Positions 1 to 11,762 are shown, numbered from the stretch's first letter. The stretch is 64,000 nt of DNA from Sceloporus undulatus (GCF_019175285.1 NC_056522.1:321851117-321915116), one strand, 5' to 3'. Notes: generated by a model from the sequence alone, not told the origin. Program-made: numbers and translations.

Positions 1-861
1 ATTAAGCCAACACTTGCTTCACCAAATTCATGACAAAATCTCTCAGAAGAATTTGCAGCTGGCAGGGGCAAATGCACATTGCAATGGGACTACAGGAGTC
101 CTTGCTATTGTGAGATGAAACCTTGAGCTTGCAGCTCTGTATCTCTGAAGACACAGACATGAATTTTCTTTGTTTGCACAGGAGAAGAAAGGAAGAAAGC
201 TTAAACTCATTATTATTAGAATATTTGTGCAATTCAGTGAGGAAGCTAGACAGAGGATGGAGCTGACAGAGAGAAGAAATATCTTCATTTCAAAGATTTT
301 AACTAGCAGAAAAATGGACAGAGGGCCACCAGTGTTGGTGCATTTACAGCAGCAGAAAAAAAAAGTCAGCCAAAATAGCCCAGATTTTGCTAACATCAGG
401 GTCATTTATTATATGAGGGCAAACAAATCAAGGGAATTGCAAGAAGAGTAGAGTGCGAGGATAAGGAAGCAGCCTTTTACAGTACTTCCATCAAGCTAGT
501 TACTATTTAGTGCATTTCCTTATGATGGTCCAGTTGTGGAAGCACCAAACAGGGGACAGAGCACTGCATTTATCAGCTTGGTGAATACAACAGGTGTGTG
601 ATGACAATCCACTGGAGCAAAGGTTTTTTATATTAGCTTCACACTAACAGCACAGAGGAAATGTATTGTTTGAAGAATGAGCAATGAGATATGGGACAGA
701 AAGCTAAATTTCTCAGAGAGCATGGCAGGCTCGGGCAGTTTAATTGCATTCACAATGAAGCTCTGAGGCTAGATTGACCTTAACCATGTGGAAGGGATCT
801 ATGGTTTAAAGAGCTTTCTTTCTGTTTGTATTACCATAAAGGCATCAGCTCATGTTTGATT
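1..861. other. No recognised feature
   Basis: Small open frames at 43-451 have no domain or codon bias that supports a gene. Confidence 0.6.
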
Positions 862-1062
862 ATGGAAAGTTTACTTAAGCAGGGTCAGCCCTGGTCAGTT
901 ACTGGGATGGGAGACTGTCATCAATTTCAGGTGATGTAGGCTATAAGTATTCGGAGGGAGGGAACTGGCCAAACCATCTCTAAGAGTTCATTTGCTATGA
1001 AAACACTATGAAATTCATGGGGTCACCATAAATTCAAACAGGAGTAAAACAATTGGAATTTA
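862..1062 (+). mobile_element. 5S-rRNA-derived SINE, old
   Basis: AAGCAGGGTCAGCCCTGGTC and CTGGGATGGGAGACTG are the 5S rRNA internal promoter region; the tail CTATGAAATTCATGGGGTCA is the SINE body. Strongly diverged. Confidence 0.8.
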
Positions 1063-1965
1063 TAGGCATTTAAGGGATCAGGGATGTTCTGGGGCTATAG
1101 CAATGGGATTGTCATTGTCAAGTACTTGCCAGCTTCCATTCTGAGCCAAATTTTATTTATTTGTAAATTAATAAGATAGAGAAGCTTCTACTAGGCAAAA
1201 TCTGCTCTCAAAATTCCAGTTTTGTACTGAACGGTTCAAAATGTAGTCACTGTGTAGAGTGGGGAAAAGTACAGACTAGAAAATATATTCAAACCTACTG
1301 CTAGCTCAGGAGTCAAATAAATTCTGTTAAGAACTATCTTTGTAGATTACATTATTTGTATGCATTCTTTATATTGTACGAATAAATCCCAAATCACAAA
1401 AACACTTTATACCTTATATCAGTCTGAACCAAAATGCACAAACTATCATTATGCCAGTTTTTGAAGATACCATGGCTTTTTGCATCATTGCAAAGTTGTT
1501 TTAAACTCATTACAAGAAAATAAATAAATAAATTATGACAATGTTAGTCATAAGCCTGTATTTGTCAAAATGTTGCTGTGCTGTGTTTTTGTTGATCTAT
1601 GGTGTGGAGGGATATCTATGCAGGGCATGAACCCATATTCTTCTGGCCATGTTGACACTGGGAAACAATGCATTACAGAGTCTAGGAGAAAAAAAAATTG
1701 AATTCATTAGCAATACTAAAATATAACTTCCTCTGAGATCCAGGATGTTCTCCATTTATATTGTAGTTTGCTTTTCATGGCCATTACTCCCCAAAAAAAT
1801 ATTGTAAAGACAAGTCCCTTTAATGTTCTTTTTAAAGCAGGCCCGTCAGAAATTTTATCAGGGAATAACATAGTGGTTTAGCCCACCTATGGGTACAGGG
1901 TGAGGGCAGTGCGTTGCGTTGCCAACCAGCCTTCCCATCTTCCCATGCCTTCTTCAAGTATTGTC
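1063..1965. other. No recognised feature
   Basis: AT-rich, without repeat ends or coding signal that I can name. Confidence 0.6.
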
Positions 1966-2255
1966 ACTGTGTGTTTTTCAAGTCATTTGTGACTTATGGA
2001 AACCCTAAAGTTGAAACCTATCAAAAGAGATTCCTGTGACAAGATTTGTCCAAGGGTGGTGGTGGTGTGTTGCATTGTCTTCCTCTATGGGGTGAGAGAG
2101 TGTGACTTGCCAAAGGCACCCAATGGTGGTTTCCATGGCTGAGTTGGGGATTTTCAAAACCTTGGTTCTCCCAGTGTCTAGTCAAACATTTCAAACACAC
2201 TACACCATACTGGCACTCAGTCATTGCAAATAACAAAGTGGGTGGATATCTCATC
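1966..2255 (-). mobile_element. Sauria-type tRNA SINE
   Basis: Tail side TTTTTCAAGTCATTTGTGAC at the left, then GAGAGAGTGTGACTTGCC and the tRNA-like head near 2200. Confidence 0.85.
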
Positions 2256-3269
2256 CTTAGTTTTCAAAAGATCTTGAGAAATCAAAGGGAAAATTTAAAC
2301 CAAGAGTGTGAGTGATCTGACCAGAAGGGGAAAATTACACATGACTAGAAGAAAATAATAAAATGCGATGGAACCAATACCACACTTTGTGAGTACCATA
2401 TGTGGAAAAGAAAGGGTGAGATTACAAGTAATAATATATAAATAATAATAATAATAATAATATATAATTATAAATACGACAGAAGAATGATATAGGGTTG
2501 CATAGGTCAAAGCTGACTTGATAGCAGTGTGACATCAGTAACAATAATAACAACAAACCTCTTTTTCATCCACTGTGCTTTGGTGGAGGATGGCACTCTG
2601 CCACTTGAGCTTTCTATGATCAGCTACATCTAGAACAAAACACAGAGAGGTGCCAACACTTCAATGCTCTGTGGAGATGGCAGAGGCTAAAAGGTATGTT
2701 ATTTTGGAGACAGAAGAAAAACAGTTGGGTGGGGTGGTTGGATCTGAGTGAAGCTTGAAATAAATGAGGTTTGGAGGGGGTGAGAGGGAGAGATGGGAAG
2801 GAAAGAAAGACCAAGCAGGGGCAGAAAAAAAAAAAAAAAAAAAAAACAAAAGGTATTGTTTATTGTGTGTGAAGGGGGAAAGAGTGAAATAGTTGACAGG
2901 TTGGAATGGGAAAGCAAGGATAAGAGAGGATTAGTTGTGATTGATGGAGGCAAACGGGATTGTGATTTTTAAAAAAAACAGGCAAAAGGAGAAAAGGAGA
3001 GAACCAAGCAAAGGGAAGAAGCCTTGGCAAGCCAAATGGGGGCTACCTGGGCCACCTACTGCTGGTACAACTCTGGAATAGCATCAATAGAAATCAGTTG
3101 AAACCTCATAAAATGTAATAAAATTGGTTCAGGGCTTGCAATCCTGTTTTGCTATGATAGAATTATTAGACACTAACCATACTGAGACAGTCTCAGTAAA
3201 CAACAGTACAAAAACAAACCAGTTCACTTTAAAATCATATAGTTTGTTATAAGTTTTATTTAATATATA
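2256..3269. other. Simple-sequence-rich spacer
   Basis: (AAT)n at 2440-2462, A-tract at 2825-2846 in purine-rich DNA; nothing coding. Confidence 0.7.
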
Positions 3270-4660
3270 ATAAATAATAATAATTAATAATAATAATAAT
3301 AATTTTTTATTATTATCCCGCTTTCCAATTGCCATGATCAAGGCGGGCTTTTACAAGACAAAGAAACAATAAAATACAGATAAAGATCACAATATAAAAA
3401 AGTTTAAAAAACATCATTACTAGGGGTAGGAAAGGGAAATTCAAATACAAATTTACAATTCACTAGGGGACATAGGAAAAGGACAATTATATTGCACTAA
3501 ATCTGGGTCGGAAGAACAAAGAACAAGGAGCAGAGAAAGCGAACACTATTACTAGAGTGAAAAGGCCATGGCTGGAATAGATGGTTTTTACATTGTTTCT
3601 TAAAAGAAAACTAAAAGATTGCAGAGGAACGGAGCTCTATAGTAGGGAGCTTATTTCCACCAATGAGGGGGTGCGCGATAGTGAAAGCCCTCTGTGAGGT
3701 CCTACCCCAAAATGGGATTTAGTGGACTCTAACAAATTGCGTTCCAGATGTTTTGAGTGTGCGGGAGGGAGGATTAAATTATGGGGAAAGAGACGGTCCT
3801 CAACAGTACCCTGGGCCAAGCCATTTTAGGGCATTATAGGTCAAAACCAAAAACACCTTGTATTGGTAGGCTCTGAGATCGGAAGCGAATGGGTAGCATG
3901 TGGAGATCTTTTAATTAAATAAGGTGTTATGTTGGTTCTGTCTGGAAACTACCAGTGGATCAGTCTGGCTGCCATATTTTCTGCAACCAATTGAAGCTTC
4001 AGTGGTTTGGTTACAAGTGGTTGCCCCATGTAGAGCGCATTGCAGAAGGTCCAATTGAGAGGTTACCAAGGCTCATGTACAACAGTTTCAAGGTCCGGAC
4101 GGCCCAGAGTAGGGGCGCAGCTGGGTATCAGCCGCAGCTGATAAAAGAGACTTCCTGACCGTGCGTCCACTGGTGATTGTCAGATGAAGCGACGAATCAA
4201 GGGAGTACTCCCAAGCTGTGCACCGAGTTCCATCAAGGGGAAGCGTGACCCACAATTTCAGAGACAGGATGACAAATCTCACCACCCGAGGAACGCAAGG
4301 GACCTATAACTAAGTTACTTCGTTTTCCCTGGATTCACACTGAGTTTGTTTTCCCTCATCCAGCCCATTACCGAGCCAAGCAGGCATTCTAGAGGAGAGA
4401 GATTGCCATCTTAGTTATTGCATCAGTTGGAGACACAGAGAAAATTATTTGTGGTGTCATCAGCATATGATAACACGCGCCCGGTTCTCGGATGATCTCT
4501 CCAGCGGTTTCATGTAGATGTTTTAAAAAGCATAAGGGGATAATAATCGCTCCCTGCGGGACACCAGGATGTAAGTGCCCTCTTTTGATTTGAGTAATTA
4601 TTACTTGCTAATGCAAATATTGTGACACACAGAAGGTTTTTCAACCAGGAGAAAGACTTA
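3270..4660 (-). mobile_element. 5'-truncated, decayed L2 LINE
   Basis: Begins with an ATT-rich tail and TATTATCCCGCTTTCCAATT, then tracks the 3' third of the 18.7-22.4 kb L2 through the region matching 18900-19870, with blocks such as CTCCAGCGGTTTCATGTAGA. Many stops and indels; clearly older than the full-length copy. Confidence 0.88.
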
Positions 4661-5677
4661 TATAACTGGAAGCAGTAAAGGTGAAGGATTCAGAAAGTTG
4701 TTCAGGTTCGGTAAGAAACTTTTAATTGTTGTTTGAAAGCTGTTGTTGTTGCTTCAAAGTTCATTTTTCTAATGTTACTGCAATGCTAGGTGATGAAACT
4801 ATCATGGGGGTTTCCTGGAAAGATTTTATTGGAGGGTGGGTTTGCTTCTAAGGCTGAATGAGAGATGTTGATTTGCTCAAAGTTAATTTCAGTGGGTGTT
4901 CAAGGCTGAGCAGGATGATTTGAACATGTGGTCTCAGAGAGTGCTAATCAAAGCTAAAATGCAACTACCACCGATTGCTGGCTTTTCTTTTTTAAATATT
5001 GAATCTGCAGTAATAATCAGCAGGGATTTTTTTTCTTCTTGGCTCATAATAAAATGACTTTTTTTTTCATATACATTCAATGCTGAAAGCAACTGGGGGG
5101 AAATCAGGTGCATTGGAATTTGTGATCAGTTTTTGGAGGACTGACAAGGAGAATCTTGGATTTGATGAGAAATTCATAGTTCATGAACTTATTCTGCATA
5201 AAATTCAGAAGTGGTATTTTTGTGAGGACAGAGAAAAACAGGAATTTTCTGAGCAGAAAATATTTTTGAGCGAGAAAATGTTGTTTCCGTCTGGGGGGGG
5301 GAAATTTATGTTTTTACCCCTTTGTAAACAAAACTCCACAATGCAATTGTTGTTGCCATTTCCCACACTAGCATCATTTTCTGTACAGGAAAACAGAATT
5401 TTTCTGCAAATAAAAATTACATGTATTTTTGCAAAAAAATACATTGTGTGAATTTTACCACAGAGCAATCCCAAAAAGCGAATAGTTAGTGAGAAGATGT
5501 GGTGCTGCTGGGAGGGATGGCCTTCCATTGGATCATAAGTGCACTTTTTGTGAAAAATAGACATTTCTGGCAGGGGATGGGTTGCACTCGCATGCAGTTG
5601 TGCAGGGGACTTCCCTCCCCCCCCTTTTTTTTGGCAAGCGTCTGAAAAAACTTGATCAGAAGGGGGTAGTGACAGTA
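4661..5677. other. No recognised feature
   Basis: Open frames at 5080-5451 (plus) and 5205-5681 (minus) overlap and show no domain; likely chance. Confidence 0.55.
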
Positions 5678-6194
5678 CCATATTTTCCGGCGTATATTAA
5701 GATGACTATTTAAACCATTTTTAAATTTGTCAAAAGTCGGGGGGTCATTTTATATGCCGGGTTACGCCCTGCTTGTCTCGATGCTGCAAGAAAGAGCGCC
5801 CGCAAGGCCCGGCGCGTGCGGCCTGTTCTGCGGTCCTGGCACGTTCACCACCGGGCTTCTCCTGCCTTCCAGTGACTCCGAGGGTTCCCACTGAAGCTGG
5901 TGATTTGTGCCCGGCCTGCTGCCAGCCTTCCCAGGCCTCTAGGAGACCCAGGCTTCCAAGAGGGCCGCAATGGAGCGCCCGCTGCACAAGGTTGTTCACG
6001 CCAGGCCTCCTCCCAGGCTTCACAGAGGCCCTTATGAAAGTGGTGTGCACCTGGCTGCTCACAGATTCACAGGCCTCCTATTGGAAAGAGGGATATGTCT
6101 TATACGGAAGTATACCCCAAACTATATTTTTAAAATTGAAACGTTGGGGGTCTCTTTATACGTTCAGGTCGTCTTATACGCTGGAGAAATACGA
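5678..6194. mobile_element. TIR element, possible Tc1/mariner-like MITE
   Basis: CCATATTTTCCGGCGTATA at the left matches, reversed, TCGTATTTCTCCAGCGTATA at the right; TA flanks both ends. The interior is GC-rich from about 5760 to 6060 with no transposase. Confidence 0.72.
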
Positions 6195-6239
6195 TAGTTT
6201 TGAAAGGCATGGATGTTCATTCAAGTGCTAGAGATTAAT

Positions 6240-7110
6240 AGCCTGATTATTATGCAGAGAACAATGGCATAATAGTAACAAGAACCAACAGCAGGAGGAG
6301 AAAAAAAAACCTTAAATAGGCAGCTAGAGGGAATGGCACGATGGTATAGATATCTCTATTATATGGCACAAAGTATGGGGAATAATACACATGATGAAAG
6401 AATCTTTTACACAGATCTTTACAAGCAAATATGAATTAATGATAATGAGGCATCACTGAAACCTTATGGTGATTAAGGCCTCATGATTGGGAATTGTAGT
6501 AATAGAGGTGGTATATAAACCTATTTCAGAGAAAATAGACCAAAAAGGAAGGGAGGAAGAGTAGCATTATATGTCAGTGGATATTTTATACTGTGAAGAG
6601 ATCCAGGTTGAAAACTTTGGGGTTAAAGGTAACAAATTAAGGTTGAAAGAGAAACAAACAAAATGATGACATTGTGGGGTCTATTATAGATCCCAAGGCA
6701 GACTAGGGGACTTGGTAGCTGATGCCTTCCTTTGAAAACAGATGATTCGCTCATTCAGAAAGGGAGAGCTGCAGTAGTAGAGTGTTAGGAAAGATTTTAA
6801 CTATCCTTGATATTTGTATCTGATACACTGCCAGAAACTGAAAGGTCTTAAAAAAATTGGCTTTGCAGAATTTTTCATTGTCAGTAAGGCAGAAGAGGGT
6901 ACAAAGGGTAAAAAGCTATTTTAGATCTGATTCTTAACCAACAGTGATGACTGGTTAATGCGGTGGATGTTGGCAGGGAACCTTAGGTATATGTTCTCCG
7001 TGATAATTTGTTTTATACAGAAGAAAAAGAGAGGATGAGAACAAGTGTTAGATTCGAAATACACATGCTAGACTTTTAATAAAAAAAGATGATTTCAGTA
7101 AATGTAGGAA
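6240..7110 (+). mobile_element. CR1-like endonuclease-region fragment
   Basis: Decayed plus-strand remnant. Readable pieces include GGRVALYVSGYF near 6550, IPRQTRGLG near 6690-6720 and an F-NYP-like block near 6795. Order and spacing fit the CR1 endonuclease; boundaries are approximate. Confidence 0.65.
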
Positions 7111-7199
7111 AATTAATTGGGGGTGATGTTCATGGTCAGGAAATTACTAAAAAGTAGAAGTAGAGTATGGATGTGGAATTTCCTAAAATGTGATATGAT

Positions 7200-7790
7200 G
7201 GTTTGAATCTAGGGGAATACTGGTAGGCCAGGGTTCGAATCCATCCAGTCCAGCCATTTGATGAACCCACTGGCTGACCTTGGAGTGTCACACTCTCTCA
7301 CTAGTTTAATTCACATGGGAAGCAAAAGCGCCCAATATCCCATGGGATAAATGGAGTTTTAAATCCTGGGGAATATCATGCAAGAGCAGGATTTATTTTC
7401 AGACACGGCTGGGCAATTTTGTTGATATTAATAGTGCAGGAAAGCGGCAAAATTGCCCACGTTTTAGTTTCGAGTGTTGTTCCTGAAGTTTAAAAAGAAG
7501 CGTTGATTTTGTCAAGCTTTATTGCATGGGTTAAATGTCGCATTAATGCTCAAATCACACGACATATTGAAAACAATCCTGTCTCTTGTGGGATATTCCC
7601 GGGTTTTAAACACTGTTTATCAATGGGATTTGGGCATTTCACCTCCCAGTGTTATAAAACTCCTTAGCCTCAGGGGAGAGGCCATGGCAAACTCTCTCTG
7701 AACAAAATTTTACCAAGAAGAAACTCCATTTAAAGGTTCCCCTTACAGTTGACATAGGTTGGAAAAGGACTGAAGGAACACGAATCAAGA
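7200..7790 (+). mobile_element. Sauria-type SINE interrupted by a MITE
   Basis: Head 7200-7300 (GGTTCGAATCCATCCAGTCC, CACTCTCTCA); body and tail 7666-7790 (GCCTCAGGGGAGAGGCCATG). The MITE 7301-7665 lies between. Confidence 0.82.
7301..7665. mobile_element. MITE with about 60-bp terminal inverted repeats, inside a SINE
   Basis: The arms at 7311-7377 and 7591-7650 are inverted copies: TGGGAAGCAAAAGCGCCC... and, reversed, TGGGAGGTGAAATGCCC..., both ending GGGGAATATC/CGGGAATATC. The SINE reads through from CACTCTCTCA (7300) to GCCTCAGGGG (7666). TCA/TTA at the junctions could be a 3-bp TWA-like duplication, as in PIF/Harbinger, but that is weak. Confidence 0.85.
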
Positions 7791-7831
7791 ACAAGAAGAT
7801 GAAACCCCAAGAAACCTGGTCCTCTTTAGAC

Positions 7832-7874
7832 TTTCATAGAATCATGGCCAGAGACTTCAAGAGCCATCTAGAAC
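7832..7874 (-). mobile_element. CR1 3' end, outer piece
   Basis: TTCATAGAATCATGGCCAGA resembles the CR1 terminus. Split from 9097-9240 by an L1 insertion; the last 14 bp (GAGCCATCTAGAAC) are the target-site duplication. Confidence 0.8.
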
Positions 7875-9096
7875 AATTTTACATAAAAGTAATATCCACT
7901 TTTATAATATGATCCTGGGGCATGGGGCGGAAATGGAAGAGGAGGTTGTCAAAGAATATATGATTGCGTGGGACAAGAGACTTGAACCGAAAAGTATAAG
8001 GCTAGAGCAGTGGGAACGACCATGGAACAAACAAGAATTACATTTACAAAACAATGTTAGAACTTAAAGCGAAGTTATAAGTCGTTTCAGGTGGTATTTA
8101 ACCCCAACAGGATAATTATAAACTTTACAAGGGCACGGAGGGTTGGGTTTATGTTGGAAATGCCAAAAAGGAAACTGGGACCTTATTGACATAGCTGGTT
8201 GTTATGTGATAAGGCCAAACAATATTGGAAGAGGATTCACAGTGAAATGAAAAAGATATTTAAATTGACTAGTCTCCCGGGACCGATGGTGTTGTATTTG
8301 TTTTTAAATATGATAGAAGACCAGGAACTGGAAAGGACAAAATGGCATATTGATTTTTTTGTCATTAGTCGCGGCTAGACTGATTTATGCAAAGTATGGC
8401 ACGTCTACGGAGGGTTCCATCAATAGATGAATGGAAAATTAAAATTATATGACATGTACGAAACGGACAAACCGTATGCCCTGCTGAAACCGATCAATGT
8501 CCAGAGTTTTTAAAGGCTTGGGAACCCTGGATTTCCATTTTATCTCAAGAAGCGGAGTCCTAATAGATTATATCGCTATTGTCGATTAAAGCTAAATATT
8601 TATGAGGGTGCAAGCTCCATTGATTACAGATACGAGTGTATTATTTATTTATGCTATGTGATCTGGTGGCCACAGTTGGATTATAGAGGGTGGTAGTAGC
8701 GCAATCGGGGATGATTAAGGAATGGATCCATGTGTTAATTAAAAATAGCGGTGGTATGGCAACGCTCTTTATAATCTGATTGTATTAACGCAGAGTTCAG
8801 TTTGGATACACAGTTGGGATTTAATGGAATGTGGAATAGTTTTAGATGGCTCCTTACCTCTTATAAGAGATGTTTGACTCATAGATCCTTTCCTATCACG
8901 CAACAAGGGTTCAGCTCAGGGAAGTTGTGGTTTGGTATTTGCGTCTGTACGTTTCTGTTGTGTCGTTCGGGGGTGGTGGGTGGTGTCGGGGTTGGATGGT
9001 TTATATGTTGTATGGGTGTATGTACAGTTTGTAATATTGTCTAGTGTGTTTTCTCGTTTGTACTGTTTTAACTACTAAAAAACTATAAAAAAAAAA
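7875..9096 (+). mobile_element. 5'-truncated L1 inserted in a CR1
   Basis: Decayed C-terminal part of L1 ORF2: the CWKCQK-like zinc-knuckle region, then KQYWKRIHSEMKKIFKLTS near 8220-8270, followed by 3'UTR and an A-rich tail at 9076-9096. Flanked by 13-14 bp target duplications (7861-7874, 9097-9109). Confidence 0.82.
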
Positions 9097-9240
9097 GAGC
9101 ATCTAGACCAAACACATTCTGCCATGCAGGAAACTCCAAATCAAAGAACTTCTAGCAGATGGCCATCCAGGGTCTGTTCAAACACCTCCAAAAGAAAGAG
9201 GTCTCCACCACACTCTCCTTCTTCAGAGGTTTCGCAAGAA
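9097..9240 (-). mobile_element. CR1 3' end, inner piece
   Basis: GAGCATCTAGACC repeats the target site; the sequence then continues as CR1 (CTGCCATGCAGGAAACTCCA, AGATGGCCATCCAGGGTCTG). Confidence 0.8.
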
Positions 9241-9560
9241 GAAAAAAGAGGCTTCTCCTCTTTTTTAATTAGTTAGTTAGAATTATTTTTTTAAAAAATC
9301 CCGTGAAATTCTTGTATTTGCTGTGAAAAAATTAAGAACCTGCTTTTTGATTAATTGGGGGACAAACGGCAGTCAATTAGAAGTCCTTTCAATCGATTAA
9401 CCTTACTAATCACTCTATTAAACACGGCAGTCCTGGGATCAATATATCATGTTGACAGGAGCACTCTATCAGTGCTTGTGACTAACACTCATGGGCCTGT
9501 TGTATATGTTTCTAGAAAAAGGCTTTATTCCACACGTACATATATAATTTTGTTGTGTTG

Positions 9561-9790
9561 TTTCTGTCGTTGTTGTTGTGTGCCTTCAAGTCTTTTCTGA
9601 CTTATGGCGACCCTAAGGTGACACTATCATGGGGTTTTCTTGACCAGATTTGTTCAGAGGATGTTTGCTCTTGCCTCCCCTGAAACTGAGAGAGTGTGAC
9701 TTGCCCATGGTTACCCAGGGATTCAAACTTTGGTCTCCAGAGCAATAGCTCCCCCCGCATGCTGGCTTTGAACCTAGAATTATGCACAAT
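9561..9790 (-). mobile_element. Sauria-type SINE
   Basis: TTGTTGTGTGCCTTCAAGTC, then TATGGCGACCCTAAGG, GAGAGAGTGTGACTTGCCCA and the tRNA-like head to about 9790. Near full length. Confidence 0.92.
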
Positions 9791-9841
9791 AACAGGGTGA
9801 CCAGACTAAAAGCTGAAAAACACCCAGACAAATAGAAATCC

Positions 9842-10725
9842 ATGCTGCTTAGTCCTGCTCAAAATGGAGGGCCTTTTGAAATTCTTTCTGGACAGAAGGC
9901 TGAAATGGAAGATGTAACCAAAGAAATACCAGAAACACTCAAAGAATTATTAAATTCATGCTTTAGTCCTGCTCAAAATGGAGGTCATTTAGGAATTCCT
10001 CCTGGAAAGAAGGTTGAAATGTAAGACATTACAAAATAAAAGCCCAAAACACTCATAGAAATATTAAATTTATGCTTTAGTACTGCTCAAAATGGAGGTC
10101 ATTTGGGAATTCCTCCTGGACAGAAGGCTGAAATGGTGGACATGCCCAAAGAAAAACCAGAAACACTCGTAGAAATATTAAATTCATGCTTTAGCCCAGC
10201 TCAAAAGGGAGGACACTTTGGCATTCATCCTGGATAGAAGGCTGAAATGGAGGACATGACTACAGAAAAATGAGAAACAGTCACAGAAATACTAAAATTT
10301 ATGCTTTAGTCCTGCTCAAAATGGAAGACATTTGGTAATTCCTCCTGGACAGAAGGCTAAAATGGAGGACACAACCAAACCTCCCCTAGAAACACTCATA
10401 GAAATGTACATTCATGCTTCTTAGTCGTGCTCAAAATGGAGGACATTTTGGAATTCCTCCTGGACAGAAGGCTGAAATGGAGGACATTAGAAAATTAAAA
10501 CTCAAAATACTCATGGAGATATTAAATTCATGCTTTAGTTCTGCTCAAAATGGAGGTCATTTGGGAATTCCTCCTGGACAGAAGGATGAAATGTGGGGGG
10601 GGGGGGGGGGGGGCATGACAAATAAAAGCTAAAAACACTCATAGAAATATAAATTCATGCTTTAGTCCTGCTCCAAATGGAGGTCATTTGGGAACTCCTC
10701 CTGGGCAGAAGACTTTAAATGGAAA
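9842..10725 (+). repeat. Eight-unit tandem array, about 115 bp per unit
   Basis: Units start near 9842, 9957, 10071, 10187, 10301, 10413, 10529 and 10655, each with a TTTAGTCCTGCTCAAAATGG-type start, then GGAATTCCTCCTGGACAGAAGG. The seventh unit contains a run of about 20 G (10595-10613). CAGGGTGACCAGACT just before (9795) looks like a hAT-type end. Frames across single units are open by chance only. Confidence 0.92.
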
Positions 10726-10805
10726 AACGTCCGGGGGAAAAGGAGGACCGAGGCTGCCCAAATACGCGGGGAAGGAGGAAAGACAGCGAGCCCTCTGCCT
10801 TCATT

Positions 10806-11010
10806 ACAAGGCTTGAGTCGGCCAACCTGAAGGAGATGCCCCCTTCCTGATTTGGTGGCAGCAAATTATGGCAACCCTATTCAGAAGGGGGTTTGCCATT
10901 GCCTTCCCTTGAGATTGAGAGAGGGTGACGCCCAGTGGGATTACATGTCTGAGCTGGGATTTGAACTCTGGTCTCCAGAGTCCAACACACAAACCATTTC
11001 ACCAGGGCAG
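10806..11010 (-). mobile_element. Sauria-type SINE, tail lost
   Basis: GGGGTTTGCCATTGCCTTCC and GATTTGAACTCTGGTCTCCA identify it. Confidence 0.8.
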
Positions 11011-11170
11011 GTTATTTATATGGTTTAGCTCTTCAGCCTTAGAGGTGAAATTGAGAACTTCCTATGTAGGTGACATTTCATCCAGTAATTCCCAATTCCG
11101 TGTGTGTGTGTGTGTGTGTTAGTGTGTGTTAGAGCTTGGAAAGACCTGAGGAGCACTTCCCATGAGAGCC

Positions 11171-11762
11171 AGCAAGGCATAGGGGTTTGAGCATTGGATT
11201 ACATCTCTGGAGACCAGGATTCTATTCCCAGCACAGCCATGGAAACCCACTGGGTGACATGGGCAAGTCGGCCTCAGAGGGAGCGATCAGGCAGACCCAG
11301 CAACATCGGGGACTGCCTGAAGGAAGGGGCCCCTCCCTCCTCAACTGTCACCTCGGCCTCAGAGGNNNNNNNNNNNNNNNNNNNNNNNNNNNNNNNNNNN
11401 NNNNNNNNNNNNNNNNNNNNNNNNNNNNNNNNNNNNNNNNNNNNNNNNNNNNNNNNNNNNNNNNNGATTCTATTCCCAGCACAGCCATGGAAACCCACTG
11501 GGTGACATGGGCAAGTCGGCCTCAGAGGGAGCGATCAGGCAGACCCAGCAACATCGGGGACTGCCTGAAGGAAGAGGCCCCTCCCTCCTCAACTGTCACC
11601 TCGGCCTCAGAGGGAGCGATCAGGCAGACCCAGCAACATCAGGGACTGCCTGAAGGACAAGGCCTCTCCCTCCTAAACTGTCATCTTGGCCTCAGAGGGA
11701 GCGATCAGGCAGACCCAGCAACATCAGGGACTGCCTGAAGGACGAGACTTCTCCCTCCTTTA
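11171..11762 (+). repeat. 85-bp tandem array joined to a SINE head, spanning a 100-N gap
   Basis: SINE head at 11171-11272 (TTTGAGCATTGGATTACATC, CCACTGGGTGACATGGGCAA), then 85-bp units beginning CTCAGAGGGAGCGATCAGGC at 11273, 11358, 11521, 11606 and 11691. N run at 11366-11465. The stretch 11218-11365 recurs with one mismatch at 11466-11613, so the array may be duplicated by assembly. Confidence 0.88.

Noticed and set aside
170-451. 93-codon open frame on the plus strand
   Set aside because: No domain, no splice context and AT-rich low-complexity composition; overlaps an opposite-strand frame of similar size.
5080-5681. Overlapping 123- and 158-codon open frames on opposite strands
   Set aside because: No recognised similarity; both are explained by few stops in one AT-rich stretch.
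9842-10632. Short open frames repeating a SPAQNGG-like peptide
   Set aside because: They are the translated tandem array; other units carry stops, so no repeat protein is supported.
11187-11738. 183-codon open frame crossing the N gap
   Set aside because: Made of N positions and 85-bp repeat units.
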